Source of the DNA: Mesobacillus sp. S13
GTDB taxonomy: Bacteria; Bacillota; Bacilli; Bacillales; Cytobacillaceae
NCBI RefSeq assembly: GCF_020422885.1
Contig: NZ_CP084622.1
Location: 2,065,001-2,129,000 of the forward strand
DNA: 64,000 nucleotides
Direction: 5' to 3'
Shown: piece by piece, positions 17,048-25,771 of the stretch
How the letters are laid out: each line of letters begins with the position of its first letter
Position numbering within the stretch: the first letter of the stretch is position 1
Translations under genes and position numbers: made by a program
The notes under the pieces: generated by a model
Databases searched by the model: none
What the model saw: the letters and a program-made list of their open reading frames with translations, nothing else
What the model was told of the DNA's origin: nothing

Positions 17048-17815
17048 TTGATTTTCAAAAGAAATACCTACATGATCAAGTCTGAGAGATTGAGTGATAT
17101 CAATCAGTTTTTTCATACACATGTTTATCCAATACATATTGAAAATGGAGCAAAATTAATTGGTCGCTGGGTGAATGACATCAAAGACGAAATTCTGGTT
17201 ATCTGGGAATATAGCAGCATGGTGCATTATGAAAGGATCAACAGTTTAATTGAAAATAGTGAAGAGTACCAGTCAGCGATGAAGGAGTTAGGCGAGATTC
17301 AGATAGAAACAGACAGAGATTTCTTGTCTCCAACTGCTTCCTATCATCATCCTAAACATATATTGTCTGTTAGCGGATATATCACAAACAAAGATGGCGA
17401 TGTACTCCTAGTCAGGAATTTACACCGGTCCGATACACTGGAAATGCCAGGCGGACAGGTAGAAGAGGGTGAAACATTAGAAGAGGCAATTCATCGCGAG
17501 GTGTTCGAAGAGACGGGAATCAAGGTGAATTTACATGGTATAACCGGCATTTACCAAAACGTGACGATCGGGGTTACATGTGTAGTCTTCAGAGGTGAAT
17601 ATCAATCTGGTGAAGCTAGGACAGCTGAAGGAGAAACTTCAGAAGTCTTTTTTACAAAAATAACGAAAGAGAATATTGAGCGACTTATTACAAGAAAACA
17701 ATTCAGGGACAGAGCCCTTGACGCAATGGATGCAAACTACATTCCTTATGAGGCATTTAAAGCAAACCCCTACGAACTAGTCAGCAGGTTTGAAGTGAAA
17801 AAAGAGTATAGTTAA
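17048..17815 (+). CDS. NIPSNAP-NUDIX fusion hydrolase
   Basis: The 255-residue protein joins an N-terminal NIPSNAP-like ferredoxin-fold domain (about residues 1-95; IFKRNTYMIKSERLSDINQF, WEYSSMVHYERI) to a NUDIX domain (about 105-225) with an intact Nudix box: GGQVEEGETLEEAIHREVFE followed by ETGI. NUDIX enzymes cleave nucleoside-diphosphate-linked substrates. I prefer TTG 17048, about 6 nt after AAAGGTGGAG; a GTG at 17036 overlaps the ribosome site. The fusion is unusual; the first domain may bind the substrate or mediate oligomerisation. Confidence 0.82.
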   Translation: MIFKRNTYMIKSERLSDINQFFHTHVYPIHIENGAKLIGRWVNDIKDEILVIWEYSSMVHYERINSLIENSEEYQSAMKELGEIQIETDRDFLSPTASYHHPKHILSVSGYITNKDGDVLLVRNLHRSDTLEMPGGQVEEGETLEEAIHREVFEETGIKVNLHGITGIYQNVTIGVTCVVFRGEYQSGEARTAEGETSEVFFTKITKENIERLITRKQFRDRALDAMDANYIPYEAFKANPYELVSRFEVKKEYS

Positions 17816-17916
17816 TTTCATATTAAATACTTAACTGAGTGTATTGTTACTCTTTCGCGGAGTTTCAGGGTATATTAGAAATGATTAAAGGGATTCCTAA
17901 TGTAGGGGAGAGTAAT

Positions 17917-18414
17917 ATGTCTGTTAAAATCACACCTAAAGGAGAGCAACTTGTTCTTCAGCAAATAGCACATTTAGAACAAGAGCTAAAACAAGTGCGG
18001 ATTGATAAAAATATGGCTTTCAATGCTTGCGGAGACGATAAGATTGCCAATCCTAATTTTCATAAATTAGAGCAGGATGAGCGTGTATTGGTCGAACGAA
18101 TTCAGGAGATTCAGAATTTGTATAAGACAGCTGAAATGATTAGGGTTGATGAGCCTAATACCGAGATCGTAGAAATTGGGTCAATCGTGAAATGCTCGTT
18201 TGAGTACACCGATTTTACGGAAGAAGAAGTATATGAAATTGTCGGTTATGGCGAATCGAATGTAGACGAAAACAAAATTTTCTATGACACACCAGTTGCC
18301 AAGAAGCTGATAGGGCTAGTGGTTGGTGACGAAACGATTATGTCAGTACCCTCTGGAAAAGTAAAATGCAAGGTCTTGAAGATGTATAGTGGATGGGAAG
18401 AAGTTGATGTTTAA
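17917..18414 (+). CDS. GreA/GreB-family elongation factor-like protein
   Basis: The 165-residue protein has an N-terminal coiled-coil hairpin (KITPKGEQLVLQQIAHLEQE through VLVERIQEIQN) and a C-terminal FKBP-like Gre domain (PVAKKLIGLVVGDETIMSVP, then KVKCKVLKM). The hairpin tip contains GDDKIANPN instead of the usual GDLSENAEY, so it keeps acidic residues but is a divergent paralogue; transcript-cleavage activity is uncertain. It may bind the RNA polymerase secondary channel. ATG 17917 follows GGGGAGAG; upstream in-frame starts lack a site. Confidence 0.8.
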   Translation: MSVKITPKGEQLVLQQIAHLEQELKQVRIDKNMAFNACGDDKIANPNFHKLEQDERVLVERIQEIQNLYKTAEMIRVDEPNTEIVEIGSIVKCSFEYTDFTEEEVYEIVGYGESNVDENKIFYDTPVAKKLIGLVVGDETIMSVPSGKVKCKVLKMYSGWEEVDV

Positions 18415-18499
18415 CTTTTAACTAAGTAAAGGCGTTGGTCCAAAGGGATTGACGCTTTTTGTTCGCCAATCTTTGTTATTAAAAATGTAATAAGCGGGC

Positions 18500-18527
18500 T
18501 TAAGCTTGGAGCTAACTCCAAGCTTAA
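18500..18527. repeat. Perfect 12-bp inverted repeat, 4-nt loop
   Basis: TTAAGCTTGGAG/CTCCAAGCTTAA around CTAA lies between two convergent genes. There is no T-run, so it may be an RNA 3'-end stabiliser or a weak bidirectional terminator. Confidence 0.7.
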
Positions 18528-18578
18528 ATAGCACAGATGGTTTGTCAAAAGTACTTTCAATTACTCAAGTGCTTCTAT

Positions 18579-19445
18579 TTATTGAGATTTAACCAAATGA
18601 TAATACTCGCGGTCGAAGATTCGGTAATAAACCCAGGATGGAACTTTGTCGTGATAAGGCTGCACACTTGCTACGGTTTCCCACTGGGTTTCATGTGCAA
18701 GCAGTACTTGTTTGCGTGCAGATGCCTCCGAAGCCATCGGGAAGGCGATTGTTGGTTCAGGCAAGCCTTTCTCCCGTGGATAACGCTCTTTGAAAGTAGG
18801 AGAGAGCTTGAGTGCGAGATCAATCATTGGCTTTGGAAGAGTGGCGAAGTATAGCCTCTTCACAGTAGAATCTTCTTCTGCCATTTCCTCCGTCACAACT
18901 TCTTTTGTCAACTTGCTCATCACTACATGGTCGGGATGTCCGTATAAGCCTACTACATCATCATAGGTAATAACGGTTGTTGGCTCATACTTAATAATTA
19001 ATTCTCTAATTGTTTGCTTGATTTCCTCGTGATCCGCATCAACAAGTCCGCTGTCAGGAAAATCATAAACTTCCAAATGGTCGATATTCAGGATTTTTGC
19101 CGATTTTTCCAATTCTTTAGTCCGTGTTTCGCCCAGTTTTTCCTTAGGGACGAGTCCGCCAGTTCCGCCCGCTTCACCTCTAGTAAAAGTAGCGAGGACA
19201 GAGGTAACATCTTTCTCTTTGTTCAACTTGTGGTAAGTGCCAGCAATCATGATTTCATCATCCGGATGAGCAAAGATGGCCATGATCCTTTGTGGCGCAC
19301 CTTCAGGAAAAAGTTCCTCCGAAACAATGATATCCTCATCATTCACATAAAAGTTTGCATACATGACCGCTCCAGAAACCAACACCACAAGCAGACCTAC
19401 CGTTGAAAGCAGGACAATAAACAAACGTTTCTTCCATTTTTTCAT
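18579..19445 (-). CDS. PIG-L/LmbE-family deacetylase, membrane anchored
   Basis: The 288-residue protein has an N-terminal membrane helix (LFIVLLSTVGLLVVLVSG) then a PIG-L domain: AHPDDE at about residue 59 and GHPDH at about 168 give the zinc-binding His/Asp set. Family members remove acetyl groups from N-acetyl-amino sugars or related amides; some act in bacillithiol synthesis, but the membrane anchor points to an extracytoplasmic glycan substrate here. ATG follows AAAGGAG. Monocistronic. Confidence 0.87.
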   Translation of the reverse strand: MKKWKKRLFIVLLSTVGLLVVLVSGAVMYANFYVNDEDIIVSEELFPEGAPQRIMAIFAHPDDEIMIAGTYHKLNKEKDVTSVLATFTRGEAGGTGGLVPKEKLGETRTKELEKSAKILNIDHLEVYDFPDSGLVDADHEEIKQTIRELIIKYEPTTVITYDDVVGLYGHPDHVVMSKLTKEVVTEEMAEEDSTVKRLYFATLPKPMIDLALKLSPTFKERYPREKGLPEPTIAFPMASEASARKQVLLAHETQWETVASVQPYHDKVPSWVYYRIFDREYYHLVKSQ

Positions 19446-19615
19446 GAGATTACTCCTTTGGATAAGACTATTAATCTAGTATATGAGTGCCTCTATAATT
19501 CATTACTGGAACAGGATGTCTGATTTATATTTTTTGTACACAATAATATCTTTATGTAAACAAACAAATAGAACTATATTAATATATTGAATATTTTTAA
19601 AATTATAAAAACTTG

Positions 19616-19644
19616 TTGTTAAATAGAAATGTAGTCCATATAAT
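19616..19644 (+). promoter_or_regulatory. SigA promoter of the GntR operon
   Basis: TTGTTA (19616-19621), exact 17-bp spacer, and a consensus TATAAT (19639-19644), about 75 bp before the GntR start. Confidence 0.75.
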
Positions 19645-19666
19645 GGAGGTGTAAATCATCTAGATA

Positions 19667-19686
19667 TGAACTGGTCTGAACTGGTA
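19667..19686 (+). promoter_or_regulatory. Candidate GntR operator: direct repeat
   Basis: Two copies of TGAACTGGT(C/A) in tandem with a 10-bp period begin about 23 bp after the -10 box, a typical place for an autoregulatory roadblock site. Confidence 0.4.
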
Positions 19687-19718
19687 GGGACGTCGCAACA
19701 AGTAGGGAGGGATGATGA

Positions 19719-20453
19719 TTGGTTGAGATAGATATGGAGAATCCGATTCCTTACCATGTGCAAATTAAAAACTTACTGAGGAAGGAGATTATAGATGGCC
19801 GATACAAAGAAAAAATCCCCAGCGAAAGGGAATTGATGAATCGCTTTTCAGTGAGCAGGACGACAGTAAGAGAGGCGATTACACACTTAGTTAACGATGG
19901 GGTGTTGACTAAGGTACATGGAAAAGGCACGTATATTTCACCGAAGCGGCCCATTGAGGAGTGGCTTAACTCCTTACATAGTTTAACAGAGACAGTGCGG
20001 AAAATGGGGATGAAACCTGGATCGGTCTTGTTGAATAGTGGAGTGATGACTGAGCCAAGATACTTTGCAGATAAGATCGGGGAAAAGGAGTTTTTTACAA
20101 TCGAAAGGCTTCGGACTGCAGATGGAGATCCAATTGCAATAGAACGCCACTACTACAGCCGGGAAATTGGACACCAACTTTCTAAGCATGATTTAGAGAC
20201 AGCAGTTATCTATGAATTGATTGAAAAGAAGCTTGGCATTGAACTTCATCAGGCTGAACAGTTCATTTCCTGTAAAAGAATTTCAGATATGGATGCTGAA
20301 AATCTAGGGATCCCTAAAGGTATTAATGTTCTTTGTGTCGAGCGTTTAATCAAAGGTGCAGATGGAAAGCCGATTGAATTTTACATCAGTTTTTACAAAC
20401 CTGATATGTATGTTTTTCGTATTAAGACAAAAAGACAAAAATATTCGTCATGA
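19719..20453 (+). CDS. GntR-family transcriptional regulator (HutC type, UTRA domain)
   Basis: The 244-residue protein has an N-terminal winged helix (IPYHVQIKNLLRKEIIDGRY, IPSERELMNRFSVSRTTVRE, GVLTKVHGKGTYI) and a C-terminal UTRA ligand domain (from about residue 90, with FFTIERLRTADGDPIAIERH). It heads an operon for an iron alcohol dehydrogenase, TPP enzyme, transporter and SDR, and is the likely sensor of their substrate. Start TTG 19719 is 8 nt after AGGGAGG; ATG 19734 is a weaker option. Confidence 0.9.
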   Translation: MVEIDMENPIPYHVQIKNLLRKEIIDGRYKEKIPSERELMNRFSVSRTTVREAITHLVNDGVLTKVHGKGTYISPKRPIEEWLNSLHSLTETVRKMGMKPGSVLLNSGVMTEPRYFADKIGEKEFFTIERLRTADGDPIAIERHYYSREIGHQLSKHDLETAVIYELIEKKLGIELHQAEQFISCKRISDMDAENLGIPKGINVLCVERLIKGADGKPIEFYISFYKPDMYVFRIKTKRQKYSS

Positions 20454-20459
20454 AGGATT

Positions 20460-20473
20460 TGTAAGCGCTTTAT
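20460..20473 (+). promoter_or_regulatory. cre-like CcpA site
   Basis: TGTAAGCGCTTTAT matches the Bacillus cre consensus TGWAARCGYTWNCW at 13 of 14 positions (A for C at position 13). It lies between the GntR stop and the Fe-ADH start, where bound CcpA would block read-through under good carbon supply. Confidence 0.6.
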
Positions 20474-20490
20474 CTGGAGAGGGGTATGAT

Positions 20491-21672
20491 ATGATTCAGG
20501 AATTTCACCTACCCGGAATTATTTATCATGGAGCGGGGAGTTTAGAGAAGTTGGCAGATGCAGCAGCAGGTCTTGGAGCCCAACATCTGTTTATTGTGGT
20601 TAGTTCCAGTGTGTTGAGTGAGCCGCTGAATCTGAGTGCACGGTTAAAAAGATTGTTGGAGAAGGAAAATCTCGGACTGACAATTTATTCTGGATTAAAA
20701 GGTGAGCCAACGACTGAACATGTGAAAGAGGCCGTCAATCGCTGCTTGGAAAGCCAGGCTGATTGTGTAGTTGCCATTGGCGGAGGGAGTGTAATTGATT
20801 TGGCAAAGGCCGTTTCAGTTTTTACAGTAAATCCCGATCGTCATTATGACGAGATTCATAGCTTGAAAAAAATGAAAAGGTTACCTCTTATTGCTGTACC
20901 AACGACTGCAGGAACCGGTTCGGAGGCAACGAAGGTAATGGTTATAACAGACGTTGAAAGTGGGACTAAAATGAATCCGGGCCATCCAGGTTTAATTCCG
21001 GATATTGCGATTTTAGATCCTGAATTAACAGTGACTCTGGCGCAATCCTATACTGCCTTTACTGGTATGGATGCCTTAGCACATGCAATGGAAGCCTATG
21101 TATCGACACGGGCAACAGAAATGAGCGACTATTTCGCTTTACAGGCGATTCAGCTTATTAGTAAAGCTTTGCCTATTGCTTTTAATAAAGGAAGTGATTT
21201 AGAGGCACGAGAAAAAATGCTGCTTGGCAGCTGCTTTGCCGGGATTGCGTTCTCGAATTCTTCTACTAATCTTGCTCATGCAACAGGAAGGGCTTTGGGG
21301 GCAAGATTCCATATGCCGCATGGGTTGAGCGTAGCCTTATTACTTCCGTTTGTTATCGAGTATGGAATTAAGGCTTCACAGGAAAGATATGCAATCTTAG
21401 GAAAACTACTTAACCCAGAGGCTATCGGCTCTGAGGCGGAGACGGCACAAGAAACCCTTAAGATGGTTTTGGATTTAAATGATCAGTTTCACATATGGGA
21501 AGCTGGAGCAGATTATATAAATCAAACACATGAAGGTGTAATACCGTTGCTTGTAGAAAATGCGTTAGCGGGAAATGGGATCCTCACCAATCAAGAGGTC
21601 CCAGATTGCAATGATATTGATAAAATCTATCAAAAACTATTCAATAAAATATCTGAATATTCAGTATGTTAA
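20491..21672 (+). CDS. Iron-containing alcohol dehydrogenase (group III)
   Basis: The 393-residue protein has the nucleotide loop VVAIGGGSVIDLAKAV and the metal ligands Asp171 (LIPDIAIL), His198 (MDALAHAMEAYVS), and two later His in FHMPHG (274 and 277). Group III enzymes interconvert alcohols and aldehydes with NAD(P). The ATG at 20491 follows GGAGAGGGG; longer frames overlap the regulator gene. As second gene of the GntR operon it probably reduces the aldehyde made by the TPP enzyme, or oxidises the entering alcohol. Confidence 0.92.
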   Translation: MIQEFHLPGIIYHGAGSLEKLADAAAGLGAQHLFIVVSSSVLSEPLNLSARLKRLLEKENLGLTIYSGLKGEPTTEHVKEAVNRCLESQADCVVAIGGGSVIDLAKAVSVFTVNPDRHYDEIHSLKKMKRLPLIAVPTTAGTGSEATKVMVITDVESGTKMNPGHPGLIPDIAILDPELTVTLAQSYTAFTGMDALAHAMEAYVSTRATEMSDYFALQAIQLISKALPIAFNKGSDLEAREKMLLGSCFAGIAFSNSSTNLAHATGRALGARFHMPHGLSVALLLPFVIEYGIKASQERYAILGKLLNPEAIGSEAETAQETLKMVLDLNDQFHIWEAGADYINQTHEGVIPLLVENALAGNGILTNQEVPDCNDIDKIYQKLFNKISEYSVC

Positions 21673-21691
21673 TTGATGAAGGAGGGTTTTT

Positions 21692-23440
21692 ATGGCTGAA
21701 ATGACGGGCGGAGAAGTAATCGCAAAGATGTTAAGCATTGAAAATGTGGAGAAGGTTTTTGGCATTATAGATGGGACGTATTTTGGTTTCTATTCTACTC
21801 TTCAAAAATATGATATTGATTTGATTTCTCCAAGGCATGAAACAACAGCTGCACACATGGCTGGTGCCTATGCTAGGGTGACAGGGAAATTGGGAGTATG
21901 CATGGCTAGCAATGGTCCTGGTGTGGCAAATATTCTCCCTGGTTTAGTTGTTGAAGAAGCAGAGGGGAATCGGGTGTTAGTGATTACGAGTGCCAGAAGG
22001 ACAGGGATCATGTATCCTGATCGCGGAGGAACCTATCAATGCTTCGATCAGACAGGTGTCATTTCTCAAATTGCGAAATGGAGTGAAACGGTACCATCAT
22101 TTGATCGTATCCCAGAAATGATGAGGACAGCATTAAGGAAGTGTTACGAGGGAAGGCCGGGCATTGTCCATATCGATATACCGGAAAATATCCTGAATAC
22201 GAAAGTGAAATGTGACCTGAGTTTTTGGGAACCGAAACAATACCGTGTGACAGAATTGCCGGGAGCAACAGAAAATCAGCTTGAGGCTGCATGTGACCTG
22301 TTGATTAATGCAGAATTTCCGGTCATCCACGCTGGCAGCGGTGTCATCCATTCCGGAGCTTCTGAGGAGTTAGAAATGGTCGCTGAACTTTTGCAGTCAA
22401 TGGTGACGACAAGCTGGGCTGCACGAGGAGCCATGTCTGAGAGTAACCCGCTTATGATGCCAATGATCTATTTGCAGACGAACAATAAAATCAGGAACGA
22501 AGCAGATGTCGTATTGGTACTTGGTTCGAGAATCGGGGAAACAGACTGGTGGGGAAAAGCGCCTTATTGGGATTCAAGCCAAAAAATGATTCAGGTCGAC
22601 ATAGATCACGGGACATTGGGCGCCAACAAACCAGCAGAGCTGGCAATTCAGGCAGACATCAAAACTTTCCTAACACAATTCTACCAAAAGCTTCAGCAGC
22701 GTAAAGAATCTATTCATACAACGAATCGAAAAGCTTCAATCCAGAAACATATCGCTGAAAAAGAAAAGAATAGAAAGAAGCTTGATCAGCATTTGGAGGA
22801 CTTCGCTGTGCCAATGAATACAGCGCATGTCCCTGTCATAAGCCAGCAGGTTTTCCCTCCAGGAACTAACCTGGTCATAGATGGCGGGAATACAACGATT
22901 TGGACCAATTTCTATTATTCAATCGACAAACCAGGCTCTGTTTTTTCTACCTATAAATTTGGAATGCTTGGAGCAGGTATCGGCCAGGCACTCGGTGTTG
23001 CTGCCGCAAATCCAGAACGTCCTGTCTGCTGCATAATTGGTGACGGAGCCATGGGCTTTCACCCTCAGGAAATTGAAACGGCGGTCCGGAACAATTTGCA
23101 GGTTATTTATATCGTCGTCTGCGATCGGCAGTGGGGAATGGTGAAAATGAACCAGCATTTCGCTTTGAAACCAATCAAGACGGTTTTGAAAAAGTCCTTA
23201 AGTGATGAAGAAAGTATTAATACGGATTTAGGAGAAATCAAGTTTGATATGCTTGCAGAAAGCATGGGGGCGCATGGGGAGCATGTAAACGACCCGAAAG
23301 ATCTTAAAGGGGCAATAGAGCGGTCCTTGATGACCGGTAAATGTTCGGTTATCCAGGTGGATGTTGACCCGGTAAAACATATGTGGGCTCCTGGATTGAG
23401 GTATTTTAAAGACATGCACCAGGAACCAAAGGGGAAATAA
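21692..23440 (+). CDS. Thiamine-diphosphate enzyme, acetolactate-synthase/2-oxoacid-decarboxylase type
   Basis: The 582-residue protein has the three-domain layout of the family: an N-terminal PYR domain with the activating Glu50 in RHETTAAHMAGAYAR, a central domain, and a C-terminal PP domain with GDGAMGFHPQEIETAVRNN as the ThDP/Mg motif (GDG...NN). It is longer than most acetolactate synthases because of a roughly 40-residue charged insert around residues 335-370 (KASIQKHIAEKEKNRKKLDQ). The substrate is unknown; an alpha-keto acid fits the neighbouring BASS transporter and alcohol dehydrogenase. ATG follows GAAGGAGGG. Confidence 0.88.
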   Translation: MAEMTGGEVIAKMLSIENVEKVFGIIDGTYFGFYSTLQKYDIDLISPRHETTAAHMAGAYARVTGKLGVCMASNGPGVANILPGLVVEEAEGNRVLVITSARRTGIMYPDRGGTYQCFDQTGVISQIAKWSETVPSFDRIPEMMRTALRKCYEGRPGIVHIDIPENILNTKVKCDLSFWEPKQYRVTELPGATENQLEAACDLLINAEFPVIHAGSGVIHSGASEELEMVAELLQSMVTTSWAARGAMSESNPLMMPMIYLQTNNKIRNEADVVLVLGSRIGETDWWGKAPYWDSSQKMIQVDIDHGTLGANKPAELAIQADIKTFLTQFYQKLQQRKESIHTTNRKASIQKHIAEKEKNRKKLDQHLEDFAVPMNTAHVPVISQQVFPPGTNLVIDGGNTTIWTNFYYSIDKPGSVFSTYKFGMLGAGIGQALGVAAANPERPVCCIIGDGAMGFHPQEIETAVRNNLQVIYIVVCDRQWGMVKMNQHFALKPIKTVLKKSLSDEESINTDLGEIKFDMLAESMGAHGEHVNDPKDLKGAIERSLMTGKCSVIQVDVDPVKHMWAPGLRYFKDMHQEPKGK

Positions 23441-24367
23441 ATGGGAATCGATCAAGTAACTCTTAACTTTAACTCCGCCACTCTGACCATTATGAATATA
23501 TTGATCGGATTTATTATGTTCGGTGTAGCGCTAGATTTGAAAGTGGACGATTTTAAAAGGACTCTCTCCACACCTAAACCGGTATTGATCGGGCTCATCG
23601 CTCAATTTTTCCTGCTGCCAGCTTTTACTTTCTTGCTGGTCATGATTGTAAAACCATTGCCCAGTATTGCGTTAGGTTTGTTTTTGGTTGCAGCTTGCCC
23701 GGGCGGGAATCTATCAAATTTCTTAACGTATTTAGGGAAGGGAAATACACCTTTATCAATTAGCATGTCTGCAATCTCCACTGTTTTGGCTATATTCATG
23801 ACTCCATTCAACACCTTATTTTGGGGCTCATTATATCCAGGAACAAATGAGTTGGTGCGCTCATTTTCCATCAGTCCGATTGATATGCTAGTCACGATTT
23901 TTATTATGCTGGGTGTACCTCTTGTAGCTGGAATGTATATTGGCTACAAATATCCAGGGTGGGCGAGCAGGACAAATAAATGGATGAAACGGTTTTCGAT
24001 TATCTTTTTCATCCTGTTCGTATTAGCATCACTGGCGTCCAACTTCACCTATTTCCTTGATTTTGTTGGCATGGTGGCCATCGTGGTCTTTCTTCATAAT
24101 CTTGTTGCCATCCTGTTGGGCTATTTTTCTTCCCGGGTTGCCGGGCTTCCTGAAAAAGACAGAAGAGCAATCGCAATCGAAGTTGGCATCCAAAATTCAG
24201 GACTGGGATTAATCCTGATCTTTAATTTCTTTGATGGCCTGGGCGGAATGGCCATCGTAGCGGCATGGTGGGCAATCTGGCATATTGTTTCCGGATTGTC
24301 ACTGGCTACTTTCTGGTCAAAAAGAGAGCCTGAAAATACAGCGATCAACGGAGGTATACAAGTATGA
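23441..24367 (+). CDS. Bile acid:sodium symporter (BASS) family transporter
   Basis: The 308-residue protein has about ten membrane helices with the family signatures GVALDLKVDDF, ACPGGNLSNFLTYLGKGN and EVGIQNSGLGL (Na+ site regions). Bacterial BASS members carry organic anions, including keto acids and pantoate. The start codon directly abuts the stop of the TPP gene, so the two are translationally coupled and very probably act on one substrate. Confidence 0.9.
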   Translation: MGIDQVTLNFNSATLTIMNILIGFIMFGVALDLKVDDFKRTLSTPKPVLIGLIAQFFLLPAFTFLLVMIVKPLPSIALGLFLVAACPGGNLSNFLTYLGKGNTPLSISMSAISTVLAIFMTPFNTLFWGSLYPGTNELVRSFSISPIDMLVTIFIMLGVPLVAGMYIGYKYPGWASRTNKWMKRFSIIFFILFVLASLASNFTYFLDFVGMVAIVVFLHNLVAILLGYFSSRVAGLPEKDRRAIAIEVGIQNSGLGLILIFNFFDGLGGMAIVAAWWAIWHIVSGLSLATFWSKREPENTAINGGIQV

Positions 24368-25356
24368 ATATCCTCATCACTGGTGCAGCAGGTTATCTAG
24401 GTACACAGCTTGTAAAACGGCTGATTGAAGAGAATAAAACAGCAGGACAGAAGTGGAACATTTTCGCGACTGATATTAGACCTGAATTTACTTTTAATGA
24501 GGAAGATGGAATTAGATATATTCAAATGGACGTGCGTTCTACATTGGTCCAGGAAGTGATGAAAGAAAATCAAATTCATACGGTTGTCCACCTTGCGACA
24601 ATCGTTACGCCTGGTAAAAAGAGCAACCGCGAATTCGAATATTCCGTGGATGTCAAAGGAACGGAAAACATATTAAAGGCATGTGCAGAAAATCAGGTGA
24701 AAAGAGTCGTGGTAACATCAAGCGGGGCTGCCTATGGTTATCATGCCGATAATCCGGAATGGATCAAAGAGGACGATGCAATCAGGGGGAATGAGGAGTT
24801 TTCCTATTCTCACCATAAGCGGCTCGTCGAAGAGCTTATGGCAGAATACCGGGAAAAGCATCCGCAACTTGAGCAGATTATTTTCCGGATTGGGACGATT
24901 TTGGGAGACACGGTGAATAACCAGATTACAAACCTTTTCGAAAAAAGGGTTCTTCTAGGGATTAAGGGGTCAAATAGCCCTTTTGTGTTCATCTGGGACC
25001 AGGATGTTGTAGGGTGTCTGATCAAAGGAATCAGAGGCAAGGAAACCGGCATTTTTAACGTAGCAGGGGATGGAGCGCTGACAATCGATGATATCGGAGA
25101 AATACTTGGTAAGCCTGTCATCCGCATACCAGCCTGGCTGATCAAATCAGTCCTTTTTATCCTCAAGCGGTTATCCCTGACCCAATACGGAGAAGAACAA
25201 GTAAACTTCCTAAGATACCGGCCTGTATTAGATAACCATAATCTGAAGAATGAATTCTACTACACGCCAAAAAAGACATCTCGTGAAGTATTTCTCTATT
25301 ATGTCGGGAAGAAGAATTCCATGGTAAACAGATCAGGAAAAAGTGTGGTCGTTTAA
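24364..25356 (+). CDS. NAD-dependent epimerase/dehydratase (extended SDR)
   Basis: The 330-residue protein has the Rossmann motif GAAGYLG at residues 7-13, an acidic residue pair binding the NAD ribose (ATDIRPE), TSSGAAYG, and the catalytic Tyr/Lys in YSHHKRL. It overlaps the transporter gene by 4 bp (ATGA). It is the last gene of the GntR operon and may oxidise or epimerise the carbon substrate before the TPP step. About 20 bp of untranslated sequence precede the terminator region. Confidence 0.9.
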   Translation: MNILITGAAGYLGTQLVKRLIEENKTAGQKWNIFATDIRPEFTFNEEDGIRYIQMDVRSTLVQEVMKENQIHTVVHLATIVTPGKKSNREFEYSVDVKGTENILKACAENQVKRVVVTSSGAAYGYHADNPEWIKEDDAIRGNEEFSYSHHKRLVEELMAEYREKHPQLEQIIFRIGTILGDTVNNQITNLFEKRVLLGIKGSNSPFVFIWDQDVVGCLIKGIRGKETGIFNVAGDGALTIDDIGEILGKPVIRIPAWLIKSVLFILKRLSLTQYGEEQVNFLRYRPVLDNHNLKNEFYYTPKKTSREVFLYYVGKKNSMVNRSGKSVVV

Positions 25357-25393
25357 AATCTTCCATAAAGGCTATAACAGAATAAGGAAAGCG

Positions 25394-25426
25394 ACGTGCC
25401 AGAGTCCTTCTGGCACGTTTTGTTTA
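25394..25426 (+). terminator. Intrinsic terminator of the GntR operon
   Basis: ACGTGCCAG/CTGGCACGT hairpin followed by TTTTG, 40 bp after the SDR stop. Confidence 0.85.
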
Positions 25427-25518
25427 CTGGAGAATACGGTAAAATTATTATGTAAACTAGAATAAATTTTTACTTTTGGATTATTATAACAAGAGATAAT
25501 AAGTAAAGGAGTTCGTTT

Positions 25519-25746
25519 ATGAAATCATATGAAGTGACAAATTTAATAATTGATGAGGAAACCTATGGTGAGGAACATATAACAGTTGAAATGACAGTGG
25601 AGCAAGAAAATTATATCATCACTTTTCAAAAGTCTGATTTAGAATTGATAAATGCATGGAGAGTAGAGGATGGAACGACACTGCCTGCAGACCTTTCTGA
25701 GAATCTGCTGGACTCTATAAAAGAAGACATCAAAAAGAAAATCTAG
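25519..25746 (+). CDS. Small acidic protein, unknown
   Basis: A 75-residue, Glu/Asp-rich soluble protein with predicted beta-beta-helix pattern (VEMTVEQENYIITFQKSDLE). ATG follows AAAGGAG with good spacing and a terminator follows directly. No family recognised. Confidence 0.65.
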   Translation: MKSYEVTNLIIDEETYGEEHITVEMTVEQENYIITFQKSDLELINAWRVEDGTTLPADLSENLLDSIKEDIKKKI

Positions 25747-25768
25747 TTCATGACTAGATTTTTCTTTT
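25738..25768. terminator. Bidirectional terminator
   Basis: AAATCTAGT/ACTAGATTT hairpin with TTTCTTTTT; lies between convergent genes and overlaps the end of the small acidic ORF. Confidence 0.8.
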
Positions 25769-25771
25769 TGC

